From contig NZ_JAGGOI010000008.1 in the NCBI RefSeq assembly GCF_018614585.1, positions 170,870 through 234,869 of the forward strand: 64,000 bases of DNA. The letters run 5' to 3'. Below the pieces are notes generated by a model. That model did no database searches, was not told where the DNA came from, and saw only the letters and a list, made by a program, of their open reading frames with translations. Each line of letters begins with the position of its first letter. The stretch's first letter is position 1. The translations under genes and the position numbers were made by a program. Shown one piece after another: positions 26,348 to 34,366 of the stretch. The DNA comes from Streptomyces sp. ISL-1 (GTDB taxonomy: Bacteria > Actinomycetota > Actinomycetes > Streptomycetales > Streptomycetaceae).

Positions 26348-26525
26348 GTCGTGCTCCTTAACTGTGCGAGTGCTCCGTTCAGCGTAGTCAGGCGCTGGGG
26401 GCCACGGCCGCGGCGACCACCATCCGAGAGCGGGCCCGGCGCCGAACACGGCCAATGTCACCCACGCCGGACAGCACCGCCAGTTGGGCGACCTGCGCGG
26501 GCAGCCCTGCGCTACAACTGACGGC

Positions 26526-26858
26526 ATGCTCTTTCATGTGGTTCCGGTGGACCAATGGACGGCGGACATGGACCGTCCGTACGCCCCGGCCTCCCTGGCC
26601 GCCGAGGGCTTTGTGCACTGCTCGCCCGACGAGCCGGCCGCGCTCGCCGTCGCCGACGGCCTCTACCGGGACGTGCCGGATCTGCTGGTGCTCCAGATCG
26701 ACGAGACGGAGCTCGCCGCGGAGGTCCGCTGGGAGGGTTCCGAGGACATGCTCTTCCCGCATGTGTACGGGCCGATCGAGCGGGCCGCCGTCACCACGGT
26801 GCTTACGGTGAGCCGGGACGCGGACGGACACGCGTGGGAGCTCACCCCGTGGGCCTGA
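26526..26858 (+). CDS. DUF952 family protein
   Basis: 110 residues from the ATG at 26526 (MLFHVVPVDQWTADMDRPYA). There is no ribosome binding site, and TACAAC lies 7 bp upstream, suggesting a leaderless mRNA. The DUF952 pattern GFVHCSPDEPAALAVADGLY then LLVLQIDETELAAEVRWEGS and FPHVYGPI is clear. The biochemical function of the family is unknown. It is divergent from aroH. Confidence 0.85.
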   Translation: MLFHVVPVDQWTADMDRPYAPASLAAEGFVHCSPDEPAALAVADGLYRDVPDLLVLQIDETELAAEVRWEGSEDMLFPHVYGPIERAAVTTVLTVSRDADGHAWELTPWA

Positions 26859-27046
26859 CCGGGGCCTTGCGACCCGGCGGGAGGACGAGGCCCGTTGCCG
26901 GGCCTGTCGGCCCACGCGGACTGGGCTGTCGGACGTACAGCACGCGCCAGATACGGCACACGCTGCCCGGTTGCTTCTTCTACGGCACTTTGAGCGCCAA
27001 GATGCTCGGTGATCCGGTTGAAGATCACGACAACAGGGAGAAAGCC

Positions 27047-27493
27047 ATGGACGCGCGACGAAGGACGCTTCTGACGGCGGGCGCCGCGGGCGCCGCCGCT
27101 CTGGTGTCGGGCTGCGGCGACGGGGGCGGTGACTCCGCGTCCGAGACGCCGACACCGACGACGCCAAAAACCCCGACCGGTACCCCGACCGGCAGCGCAC
27201 AGGCCGGTACCGCGCTCGCCAAGATTGCCGACATCCCCGTCGAAGGAGGCAGGGTCTTCGTCGACCAGAAGGTCGTGGTGACCCAGCCGAATCCAGGCGA
27301 GTTCAAAGCGTTCTCGGCCATCTGCACCCACCAGCGCTGCCTCGTCAAGACGATCGCGGCCGGCACCATCGACTGCCCCTGCCACGGCAGCAAGTTCCGC
27401 ATCACGGACGGCTCGGTCGAAGTCGGTCCCGCCACCGAACCGCTGCCCGAGAAGCAGATCACCGTCTCCGGGGACAGCATCCAGCTGATCTGA
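27047..27493 (+). CDS. Rieske [2Fe-2S] protein, Tat-exported lipoprotein
   Basis: 148 residues from the ATG at 27047, with GGGAGAAA upstream. N-terminus MDARRRTLLTAGAAGAAALV then SGCG carries both a twin-arginine-like stretch and a lipobox (LVSGC), so it is probably exported folded by Tat and lipid-anchored. A Thr/Pro linker follows. The Rieske cluster motifs are AICTHQRCLV and DCPCHGSKFRI. It would be a small electron-transfer protein outside the membrane; its partner is not evident here. Confidence 0.88.
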   Translation: MDARRRTLLTAGAAGAAALVSGCGDGGGDSASETPTPTTPKTPTGTPTGSAQAGTALAKIADIPVEGGRVFVDQKVVVTQPNPGEFKAFSAICTHQRCLVKTIAAGTIDCPCHGSKFRITDGSVEVGPATEPLPEKQITVSGDSIQLI

Positions 27494-27515
27494 CCCCTCA
27501 CGTAACCTCTCGCGC

Positions 27516-28265
27516 ATGACGCCCGAGGTGACGCCCGAAGCGCTGGTCCGCGACCACACGGTCTACTCCTGCGTGATGGGCTCGCGCGCCTTCGGGCTGG
27601 CCTCGGACGGCAGCGACACCGACCGCCGCGGGGTCTTCCTCGCCCCGGCCCCGCTCTACTGGCGCTTCGACAAGCCCCCGACGCATCTCGATGGCCCGGC
27701 GGACGAGCAGTTCTCCTGGGAGCTGGAGCGCTTCCTGGAGCTCGCGCTGCGCGCCAACCCCAATGTCCTGGAGTGCCTGCACTCCCCTCTCGTCGAGCGC
27801 GTCGACGACACCGGCCGGGAACTGCTCGCCCTGCGCGACGCGTTCCTGTCCCGGCAGGCCCACCAGACGTTCGTGCGCTACGCGGTGGGCCAGCGCAAGA
27901 AGCTGGACGCGGACGTCCGTCAGCACGGCGCCCCGCGCTGGAAGCACGCCATGCATCTGCTGCGGCTGCTCGGCAGCTGTCGCGATCTGCTGCGTACGGG
28001 CGAGCTGGTCATCGACGTCGGCGCCGACCGGGAGCGGCTGCTCGAGGTCAAGCGGGGTGAAGTGCCGTGGCCGCGGGTTGAGGCCTGGATGGGGCGCCTC
28101 GCGGACGAGGCCGACGCGGCGGCGCCGGGTTCACCGCTGCCGGCCGAGCCCGACCGGGCACGGGTCGAGGACTTCCTGTTCCGCACCCGCCGGGCGTCAG
28201 CGCTCCAGGCGTACGCGGATCACGAAGTCGCGCAGAGCGTCGTACGCGGTGGGCTCGTCGGGTAG
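27516..28265 (+). CDS. Predicted nucleotidyltransferase (COG3541-like)
   Basis: 249 residues, ATG at 27516 with TAACCT 7 bp upstream and no ribosome binding site (possibly leaderless). The catalytic GSRAFGLASDGSDTDRRGVF holds the G-S-x-D-x-D-like signature of the polymerase-beta superfamily; a central FVRYAVGQRKKLDADVRQHG and KHAMHLLRLL follow. The natural substrate is unknown. Its last 69 bp overlap the 3' end of a second gene of the same family on the opposite strand. Confidence 0.8.
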   Translation: MTPEVTPEALVRDHTVYSCVMGSRAFGLASDGSDTDRRGVFLAPAPLYWRFDKPPTHLDGPADEQFSWELERFLELALRANPNVLECLHSPLVERVDDTGRELLALRDAFLSRQAHQTFVRYAVGQRKKLDADVRQHGAPRWKHAMHLLRLLGSCRDLLRTGELVIDVGADRERLLEVKRGEVPWPRVEAWMGRLADEADAAAPGSPLPAEPDRARVEDFLFRTRRASALQAYADHEVAQSVVRGGLVG

Positions 28266-28973
28266 CGGCGAGGCCAGCCGTGCCTCCTCCAGGGCTTCGT
28301 GCAGCGCTTCGACGTCGGCGCGCACCCGTTCCCGGTCGACGCCGGAGGCGGGGCGGTGTTCGGCATCCGCCTTGGCCGCGATCAGCCGCGGCAGATCTCC
28401 CGGGGCGTCGACCTCCCCGAGCAGGGTCGGCAGATGGGCCTGCACTTCGCCGCTACGCATCAGATGGATGCCGGTGAGCAGCGCGCGGAAGGTGTACAGC
28501 AGCGGTTTGAGCTCTCCGGTCTTCTCGAAGAGCCGCCACTGTGTGTTCGCGAACCCCCGGTAGTGGTGGGCGTGGTGGCTGGTGAGCACGCCCGGGGCGA
28601 GCGCGGTCAGCTCCGCGTGCGCGTCCGAGGTGTGCACCACCAGCGGTGAGAGCAGCTGTTCCAGCACATAGCCGTTGCGTCGCAGCATCAGCCGTACGAA
28701 CTTGCGTACGTCGTGCGTGACCAAGTCCATCTCGACGCCGTCCCGGTCCCACATCCGGGACCGGGTCTCGTCCGGCTCGCTCAGCCCCAGCAGCTCCTCG
28801 ACGGGCAGCAGATGGACGCCGCGCAGGTCCACGTCCGAGTCCCGGGACGGGAATCCGTACAGATGCGCCCCGGAGACGGTGGCGAAGAGCAGCGGGTCGG
28901 GCTGTTCGTCGACGACGGGGCCGAGCTCCATGCCCAGCGGATCAGTCAGCGGGCCGGTCAGCGGTTCGGTCAT
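28197..28973 (-). CDS. Predicted nucleotidyltransferase (COG3541-like), second copy
   Basis: 258 residues, starting 3 bp after the draG stop, so last gene of the NAD/ADP-ribose operon. VSGAHLYGFPSRDSDVDLRG is the nucleotidyltransferase signature (S-x-D-x-D). MDLVTHDVRKFVRLMLRRNG and SHHAHHYRGFANTQWRLFEK are further family blocks. The two copies differ enough that they are paralogues, not a recent duplication. The operon context suggests it may use or modify ADP-ribose-linked or RNA substrates (inference only). Confidence 0.8.
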   Translation of the reverse strand: MTEPLTGPLTDPLGMELGPVVDEQPDPLLFATVSGAHLYGFPSRDSDVDLRGVHLLPVEELLGLSEPDETRSRMWDRDGVEMDLVTHDVRKFVRLMLRRNGYVLEQLLSPLVVHTSDAHAELTALAPGVLTSHHAHHYRGFANTQWRLFEKTGELKPLLYTFRALLTGIHLMRSGEVQAHLPTLLGEVDAPGDLPRLIAAKADAEHRPASGVDRERVRADVEALHEALEEARLASPLPDEPTAYDALRDFVIRVRLER

Positions 28974-28976
28974 GGA

Positions 28977-30008
28977 TCAAGAGTCCCAGAGGGCGCCGAG
29001 CGACATCAGATCGCTGCGGTACTCGATTCGCTCGGACCACTCCTTGGGCCAGGCGCCCGCCCCCAGATGCGCGCCGGCGAGCGCACCCGCGATGCAGGCG
29101 ATCGAGTCGGAGTCGCCTCTGGTGCAGGCGGCCCGACGCAGTGCCATGACCGGCTCCTCGGGGAAGAGCAGGAAGCACAGCAGGGCGGTGGCGACGGCCT
29201 CTTCGGCGATCCAGCCGTCGCCGGTGGCCAGGCACGGGTCGGTCTCCGGGTTGGCCGTGCGAATCGCGGTCGCGAGCCGCTCCAGGACCTGCAGGCACTC
29301 GTCCCACCCCCGCGCGATGAACGCCTCGGGCGTCGCGTCGTGCGAGTAGGTCCACAGATTGCCGAGCCAGTGGTGGTAGTAGTGGCTGCGCATCTCGTAC
29401 GCGTACGAACGCAGCTGGCCGACCAGCCCCATCGGCTCCGCGCCCTGCGCCAGCAGGAACACCGCGCGCGCCGTGAGGTCGCTCGCCGCGAGCGCCGTCG
29501 GATGGCCGTGGGTGAGCGCGGACTGCAACTGCGCGGCGCCCGCCCGCTGTTCCTCGCTCAGCCCCGGTACGAGACCGATGGGCGCGACCCGCATATTGGC
29601 GCCGCAGCCCTTGGAGCCGATCTGGCTGGCCTCCTGCCAGGGCCGGTCGCTGTCGAGCATCTGACAGGCGACCATGCAGGTGCGGCCGGGGGCGCGGTTG
29701 TTCTCCGGGGAGTGGTACCAGTCGACGAACTCCTGGCGCGCCGGCCGGGTCAGCCGGGAGGCGACGAGCAGCCCGCTGTCCATCGCGGTGCGTATGCCGC
29801 GCCCCAGGGCGAGCGTCATCTGGGTGTCGTCGGTGACGATCGCGGGCCTGGGCAGGTCCATCTCACGCCAAGGGCCGAACTTGGCGAGGATTCGGGGCAC
29901 GTCGTCGAACTCGGTCGGAAAGCCCAGAGCGTCCCCGAGCGCGAGCCCGATCAGCGAGCCGGTGGCCGCTTGCTTGGTGATGGTCCTCGTGGTCCTCGTG
30001 GCGGTCAT
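28977..30008 (-). CDS. ADP-ribosylglycohydrolase family protein
   Basis: 343 residues, ATG overlapping the nrtR stop by 4 bp. DraG-fold signatures: SLIGLALGDALGFPTEFDDV, TDDTQMTLALGRGI (metal-binding TDDTxM) and the C-terminal ACTRGDSDSIACIAGALAGA (GDxDSxA). It would hydrolyse ADP-ribose linkages or ADP-ribosylated substrates with two Mg ions. In this operon it may recycle ADP-ribose or reverse a modification. Metal ligands all look intact. Confidence 0.92.
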   Translation of the reverse strand: MTATRTTRTITKQAATGSLIGLALGDALGFPTEFDDVPRILAKFGPWREMDLPRPAIVTDDTQMTLALGRGIRTAMDSGLLVASRLTRPARQEFVDWYHSPENNRAPGRTCMVACQMLDSDRPWQEASQIGSKGCGANMRVAPIGLVPGLSEEQRAGAAQLQSALTHGHPTALAASDLTARAVFLLAQGAEPMGLVGQLRSYAYEMRSHYYHHWLGNLWTYSHDATPEAFIARGWDECLQVLERLATAIRTANPETDPCLATGDGWIAEEAVATALLCFLLFPEEPVMALRRAACTRGDSDSIACIAGALAGAHLGAGAWPKEWSERIEYRSDLMSLGALWDS

Positions 30009-30724
30009 GCGTGCCGTCCTTCCGGTCGCAGGAGTGGAGGGTGCAGGGCCGAGGCGGTACCCGCCCGGTACAGTGCGGCCGGTTTCCCGCGGCCGCCGGT
30101 GCGGCGCGGCGGGCCCTCGACCGCCTCGACGAAGCCGGGTGTGGTGAGGACTTTGCGCCGGAAGTTGGGCCGGTCGAGGTCGACGCCCCAGACCGTTTCG
30201 TACACCTGCTGCAGCTCGCCGAGCGTGAACTCGGGCGGGCAGAAGCTGGTGGCCAGGCAGGTGTACTCGAGCTTGGCGCCGATCCGGTCGTGCGCGTCGG
30301 CGAGGATCCGGTCATGGTCGAAGGCGAGCAGGACGGCGGCTGTGAGCGGCGTCCACTGGGCCTGGGCCGCGTCCCCGCCGCCGCGCGGCTCCGGGAGATC
30401 GGGCAGCAGCGCGGTGTACGCGACGGACACGACCCGCATCCGCGGGTCGCGGTCGGGGTCGCTGTAGGTCCGCAGCTGCTCCAGGTGGAGATCGGCCACG
30501 GTCTCCCCGGACAGGCCGGTTTCCTCCGCCAGTTCGCGGCGTGCGGCCTGTCCTGCGGACTCCCTGGGCCGTACGAAGCCGCCCGGCAGCGCCCAGGCGC
30601 CCTTGAACGGGTCCTCCCCGCGCTCGACGAGCAGGACGTGCAGCCGTCCCTCGCGGACGGTGAAGACGGCGAGGTCGACGGTGACCGCGAAGGGCGGGAA
30701 GGCGCCGGGGTCGTAGTCCTGCAT
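30005..30724 (-). CDS. nrtR: NrtR-like Nudix/winged-helix regulator of NAD metabolism
   Basis: 239 residues from the ATG at 30724 with GGGGGG upstream. N-terminal Nudix domain with an intact box GGFVRPRESAGQAARRELAE then ETGLSGETV, followed by a C-terminal DNA-binding domain (CPPEFTLGELQQVYETVWGV then DLDRPNFRRKVL) typical of NrtR. NrtR proteins repress NAD salvage genes and release DNA with ADP-ribose. Position within pnuC-nadR-nrtR-draG fits. The Nudix residues are not degenerate, so catalytic activity cannot be excluded. An operator is seen upstream of pnuC. Confidence 0.85.
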   Translation of the reverse strand: MQDYDPGAFPPFAVTVDLAVFTVREGRLHVLLVERGEDPFKGAWALPGGFVRPRESAGQAARRELAEETGLSGETVADLHLEQLRTYSDPDRDPRMRVVSVAYTALLPDLPEPRGGGDAAQAQWTPLTAAVLLAFDHDRILADAHDRIGAKLEYTCLATSFCPPEFTLGELQQVYETVWGVDLDRPNFRRKVLTTPGFVEAVEGPPRRTGGRGKPAALYRAGTASALHPPLLRPEGRHA

Positions 30725-30737
30725 CAACAGCCCCCCG

Positions 30738-31817
30738 TCATCGCTTCTCGGGCATAGGGTCGGCGAGGTCCCAGCCCTCGTCGACGAGTGCGTCCACGGC
30801 GGCGACGGCGGTGGCGAGGCGCTCCTCGTGCGGTCCGCTCAGCGTGATGAACCGGCGTCCGGTGCAGGTGAGTTCGTCCCTGAAGAGCCCGGTCATCCAG
30901 GGCCGCAGCTCCTCGCCGTCGCGCAGCCCGTCGTCCTCGAAGTCCACGCCCTCGTGGTCGGTGAGCAGCCACAGGTGGTGGGTGACCCGGTCGGCGATCT
31001 CATCGACCAGGGGATTGCGCCCGCCGATGTACCGCTCGTGCCAGACGGTGGTCGCGAAGGAGTCGGTGTCGCAGAAGAGCACGGGCGAGCCGTTGCGCGC
31101 GGCCCGGTTCTCCCTGCGGTTCTGCCGCTCGGCGATCACGGGGAACTCGTCGGAGGTGAACTCCACGTCCTCCCACTGGCTCTCCGGCCACTTCTCACGC
31201 AGCGCGGCCAGCTTCTCCTCGCTGTAGTCCCGGCCGCACTCGGGCACCCAGCCCGTGCCCGACCAGGCTCCGCCGCGCTGCTGATAGTGCTCGGCGAGGG
31301 CGCGGGCCATGGTGGTGGTGCCGGTGGACTCGGCCCCGACCACGACGACCCGGCGGGTGAGCCAGGCCCGCACCGGCCGCTCCAGGTAGTCCCAGCAGCC
31401 GACCGGGTCCTTGCGGACGGCCGTTGCGGAGACCGGGAAGAGCGAGCGGTCGAGGTCCACGCAGACATGCTCGGCGCCGAAGCGCCGGGCGAGTTCGTCC
31501 CCGTACGGCTCCGAGGTGAAGACGGCGTCGACGGCGTCGGGGACGGCCTCCCGGAAGATCGCCATGTGCGCGTCCCAGACGCCCGGGTCGGTGAGGTCCA
31601 CCGGCACGTCGTCCACGGCCCCGACGACCCGCGCGTCCTGGTGGATCTCCTCCATCCAGCGGACGCGCTCGCGCAGTGGGATCGACTCCACGGAGGCGGC
31701 GCAGACCAGGACGGTCAGCTGCTCGCAGCGGTCCTTGGCGGTTCGTACGAGATGGTGGTGCCCCGCGTGCGGCGGATAGAACTTGCCGAGCACCAGCCCG
31801 TGCCGATAGCGCTTCAT
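30738..31817 (-). CDS. nadR: NadR-type NMN adenylyltransferase/ribosylnicotinamide kinase
   Basis: 359 residues, ATG overlapping pnuC stop by 4 bp. N-terminal nucleotidyltransferase domain: LVLGKFYPPHAGHHHLVRTA (HxGH) and SATAVRKDPV. C-terminal kinase domain with Walker A VVVGAESTGTTTMARALAEH (the GKT lysine is replaced: GAESTGTTT) and CDTDSFATTVWH. It converts nicotinamide riboside to NMN and then NAD. The N-terminal repressor HTH of enteric NadR is absent, as usual outside enterics. The unusual P-loop (Thr where Lys is expected) is worth noting. Confidence 0.92.
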   Translation of the reverse strand: MKRYRHGLVLGKFYPPHAGHHHLVRTAKDRCEQLTVLVCAASVESIPLRERVRWMEEIHQDARVVGAVDDVPVDLTDPGVWDAHMAIFREAVPDAVDAVFTSEPYGDELARRFGAEHVCVDLDRSLFPVSATAVRKDPVGCWDYLERPVRAWLTRRVVVVGAESTGTTTMARALAEHYQQRGGAWSGTGWVPECGRDYSEEKLAALREKWPESQWEDVEFTSDEFPVIAERQNRRENRAARNGSPVLFCDTDSFATTVWHERYIGGRNPLVDEIADRVTHHLWLLTDHEGVDFEDDGLRDGEELRPWMTGLFRDELTCTGRRFITLSGPHEERLATAVAAVDALVDEGWDLADPMPEKR

Positions 31818-32467
31818 GCCCGTACCACCGCCAAGTCCCGCTGATGGGTGATCAGATCACGCGACCAGTTGCGCAGTCCGATGACGCAGAGGGTCATGAA
31901 CCCGGCATACAGCAGCGAGGTGAGATAGAGCTCCTTGTACGCGTAGAGCGGGATGTAGACCACGTCGGCCGCGATCCACAGCCACCAGGACTCGAGGCGC
32001 TTGCGGCACTGCCCGTACGTGGCCATGAGCGACAGGGCGGTGGTGAGCGCGTCCCAGAAGGGAACGCTCGAGTCCGTGGCCCGGTCCAGAAGGAGCGTCA
32101 GACCGAGGGTCCCCACCACCCCCGCCGCGAGCAGCCAGGTCCACTCGGTGCGGCTGGTTCGCCGGACCGGGAGGACGTCGGGACCTGGTCCACCCCCGTG
32201 GGTCCAGGTCCACCAGCCGTACACGGCGAGGGTGATGAAGACGACTTGCAGGCCCGCGTCGGCGTACAGGCCGGCCTGGGTGAAGAGCAGGATGAAGAAG
32301 AGGTTGTTGGCGATGCCGATCGGCCAGTTGGCAATGTGCTGGCGGGCGACGAGCCAGACGCAGAGCGCCCCGCTGCCGAAGCCGAGGACCTCGGTCCAGC
32401 TCACCGGGGTGTCGAGCACGGTGAACAGCGGCTGCTGCAGCGGGCCGAGGATGTCCGCGAGACTCAT
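31814..32467 (-). CDS. pnuC: Nicotinamide riboside transporter PnuC
   Basis: 217 residues, ATG at 32467 with AAGGAG five bases upstream. About seven membrane helices and the PnuC blocks EVLGFGSGALCVWLVARQHI then ANWPIGIANNLFFILLFTQA, LQVVFITLAVYGWWTWTHGG and ESWWLWIAADVVYIPLYAYK. It imports nicotinamide riboside, which NadR then phosphorylates. It is the first gene of the operon, directly under the palindromic operator. Confidence 0.95.
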   Translation of the reverse strand: MSLADILGPLQQPLFTVLDTPVSWTEVLGFGSGALCVWLVARQHIANWPIGIANNLFFILLFTQAGLYADAGLQVVFITLAVYGWWTWTHGGGPGPDVLPVRRTSRTEWTWLLAAGVVGTLGLTLLLDRATDSSVPFWDALTTALSLMATYGQCRKRLESWWLWIAADVVYIPLYAYKELYLTSLLYAGFMTLCVIGLRNWSRDLITHQRDLAVVRA

Positions 32468-32479
32468 GCACGCTCCTTA

Positions 32480-32496
32480 ATAGTCATGTTGACTAT
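32480..32496. promoter_or_regulatory. Probable NrtR operator over the pnuC promoter
   Basis: ATAGTCA-TGT-TGACTAT: a perfect inverted repeat with 7-base arms around a 3-base centre, 13 bp upstream of the pnuC start codon. On the minus strand it overlaps a TATAGT -10 hexamer, so a bound repressor would block initiation. The neighbouring NrtR gene makes that regulator the obvious candidate. Confidence 0.7.
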
Positions 32497-32541
32497 AAAG
32501 GTGAACCGGCCGGTCCCACAAGGCCGTTCACACAAAGACGC

Positions 32542-32577
32542 GAGAAGCCCGCGGTCAAAGGTGACCGCGGGCTTCTC
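32542..32577 (-). terminator. Terminator downstream of rluB
   Basis: GAGAAGCCCGCGGTCA / TGACCGCGGGCTTCTC, perfect 16-bp stem with a 4-base loop, 18 bp past the stop of the minus-strand pseudouridine synthase gene. Confidence 0.9.
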
Positions 32578-32594
32578 CCGGTGAACGGGGGTCT

Positions 32595-33764
32595 CTACAG
32601 ACCGACTTCCTTCATCAGCATGCCGACCTCGGTGTTGGTCATCCGGCGCAGCCAGCCGGACTTCTGGTCGCCGAGGGCGATCGGGCCGAAGCTGACCCGC
32701 ACGAGCTTGTCGACCGGGAAGCCGGCCTCGGCGAGCATGCGACGGACGATGTGCTTCCGGCCCTCGTGGAGGGTGACCTCCACCAGGTAGTTCTTGCCGG
32801 TGTTCTCGACGACGCGGAAGTGGTCGGCGCGGGCATAGCCGTCGTCCAGCTGGATGCCGTCCTTGAGCCGCTTGCCCAGGTCACGCGGGAGCGGTCCCTG
32901 GATCGCGGCGAGGTAGGTCTTCTTCACGCCGTACTTGGGGTGGGTCAGGCGGTGCGCGAGCTCACCGTGGTTGGTGAGCAGGATGATGCCCTCCGTCTCC
33001 GTGTCGAGACGTCCGACGTGGAAGAGCCGGGTCTCGCGGTTGGTGACGTAGTCGCCCAGGCACTGCCGACCGTCCGGGTCCTCCATGGAGGAGACGACAC
33101 CGGCGGGCTTGTTGAGCGCGAAGAAGAGGTGCGACTGCGTGGCGACCGTAAGGCCGTCCACCTTGATCTCGTCCTTCTGCGGGTCGACGCGCTTGCCCTG
33201 CTCGAGGACGATCTCGCCGTTGACCTCGACACGGGACTGCTCGATCAGTTCCTCGCACGCGCGGCGCGAGCCCATCCCGGCCCGGGCGAGGATCTTCTGC
33301 AGGCGCTCGCCCTCCTGCTCGGCCCCGGGGAACGTCTTGGGCGTCTTGACCTGCGGCTTGTCGGCGTACCGATCGCGGTTGCGCTGCTCGATCTTGGCGT
33401 CGAGCTCGCGGGGACGGGATTCGCGCTGGCCGTGCGGGCCGCGGCGGGGGGCACCGGCCCTGCCGCCGCCCTGCGGGGTCTTCGGGCCACCCTTGGCGCC
33501 GCCGCGCGCGGACGCGCCACGGCCCTTGCGGGCGCCGCCTTCCTCGGTGGAACCGCCCACGTCGTAGCGGCGCTCCTCGGGCCGGGGGCGGCTGGGACGC
33601 TGCTCCTGCTTGTCGTCGCGCCCCTTGCCGCCGGCACCCCGGGAGTCCCGCCCGCCGGCACCCCGGGAGTCCCGGTTCCCGCCGGCACCCCGGGAGTCCC
33701 GGTTCCCGCCGGCACCCCGGGAGTCCCGGTTGCCGCTTCCGCTGTTCCTGCCGCTGCTTCGCAT
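32595..33764 (-). CDS. rluB: 23S rRNA pseudouridine synthase, RluB/RsuA family, with repeat-rich N-terminus
   Basis: 389 residues from the ATG at 33764, which overlaps the scpB stop (TGATG). Residues 1-45 are a repeat of GGNRDSRGA units and 45-155 a basic, disordered, Arg/Gly/Pro-rich stretch. Then comes the S4 domain (RLQKILARAGMGSRRACEEL) and the synthase with LNKPAGVVSSMEDPDG, LFHVGRLDTETEGIILLTNH (catalytic Asp in GRLDxxTEG) and EGRKHIVRRMLAEAGFPV. It isomerises a uridine in the large-subunit rRNA. The extension is far longer than in E. coli RluB. Confidence 0.93.
   Translation of the reverse strand: MRSSGRNSGSGNRDSRGAGGNRDSRGAGGNRDSRGAGGRDSRGAGGKGRDDKQEQRPSRPRPEERRYDVGGSTEEGGARKGRGASARGGAKGGPKTPQGGGRAGAPRRGPHGQRESRPRELDAKIEQRNRDRYADKPQVKTPKTFPGAEQEGERLQKILARAGMGSRRACEELIEQSRVEVNGEIVLEQGKRVDPQKDEIKVDGLTVATQSHLFFALNKPAGVVSSMEDPDGRQCLGDYVTNRETRLFHVGRLDTETEGIILLTNHGELAHRLTHPKYGVKKTYLAAIQGPLPRDLGKRLKDGIQLDDGYARADHFRVVENTGKNYLVEVTLHEGRKHIVRRMLAEAGFPVDKLVRVSFGPIALGDQKSGWLRRMTNTEVGMLMKEVGL
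33630..33730. repeat. Tandem repeats in the 5' end of rluB
   Basis: GCCGGCACCCCGGGAGTCCC recurs at 33630, 33654, 33681 and 33708 with spacings of 24, 27 and 27 bp, coding for the RDSRGAGG(N) repeats. Confidence 0.85.
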
Positions 33765-34366
33765 CAAAATTCCGTCTTGTCGTCTGCGTCGGTGTCCGGT
33801 GCGTCCGGATCGAACGACGGCACACCCTCTTGCGTATCGGCCTCGATCGCCTCCGCCTCGGGGAGAAAGGGCGCGAGCTCCGGGAGCTCGTCCAGGCCGC
33901 GTAGGCCCATCCGCTCCAGAAAGTAGTTCGTCGTCCTGTACAGGATCGCACCTGTTTCGGGTTCCGCGCCCGCCTCCTCGACCAGACCCCGCTGGAGGAG
34001 GGTGCGCATGACGCCGTCGCAGTTCACTCCGCGCACGGCCGAGACGCGCGAACGGCTGACCGGCTGGCGGTACGCGACGACCGCGAGGGTCTCCAGGGCG
34101 GCCTGGGTGAGCCGGGCCTGCTGCCCGTCGAGCACGAAGCGCTCCACGGCTCCGGCGTGCTCGGCCCGCGAGTAGAACCGCCAGCCGCCCGCGACGAGCC
34201 GCAGCTCGAAGCCGCGGCCCTGGACGGTGTACTCGTCCGCCAGCTCACGCAGCGCGTCTGCGACGGCCCGGCGCGGCTGCTCCAGGACCTTGGCGAGGTG
34301 CTCTTCGGTGGCCGGCTCGTCGACGACCATGAGGACCGCTTCGAGCGCGGGCTTGAGATCGCTCAC
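33764..34366 (-). CDS. scpB: Segregation and condensation protein ScpB
   Basis: 200 residues, GTG overlapping the scpA stop (GTGA). Two winged-helix domains: ALEAVLMVVDEPATEEHLAK then VLEQPRRAVADALRELADEY, and AALETLAVVAYRQPVSRSRV then SAVRGVNCDGVMRTLLQRGL. The C-terminus is acidic (DPDAPDTDADDKTEF). With ScpA it forms the kleisin part of the SMC condensin complex. It lies between scpA and rluB as in many Gram-positives. Confidence 0.95.
   Translation of the reverse strand: MSDLKPALEAVLMVVDEPATEEHLAKVLEQPRRAVADALRELADEYTVQGRGFELRLVAGGWRFYSRAEHAGAVERFVLDGQQARLTQAALETLAVVAYRQPVSRSRVSAVRGVNCDGVMRTLLQRGLVEEAGAEPETGAILYRTTNYFLERMGLRGLDELPELAPFLPEAEAIEADTQEGVPSFDPDAPDTDADDKTEF

Noticed and set aside
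26888..26905. AGGCCCG/CGGGCCT hairpin after the DUF952 gene
   Set aside because: A 7-bp stem in very GC-rich DNA is expected by chance; too weak to list as a terminator.
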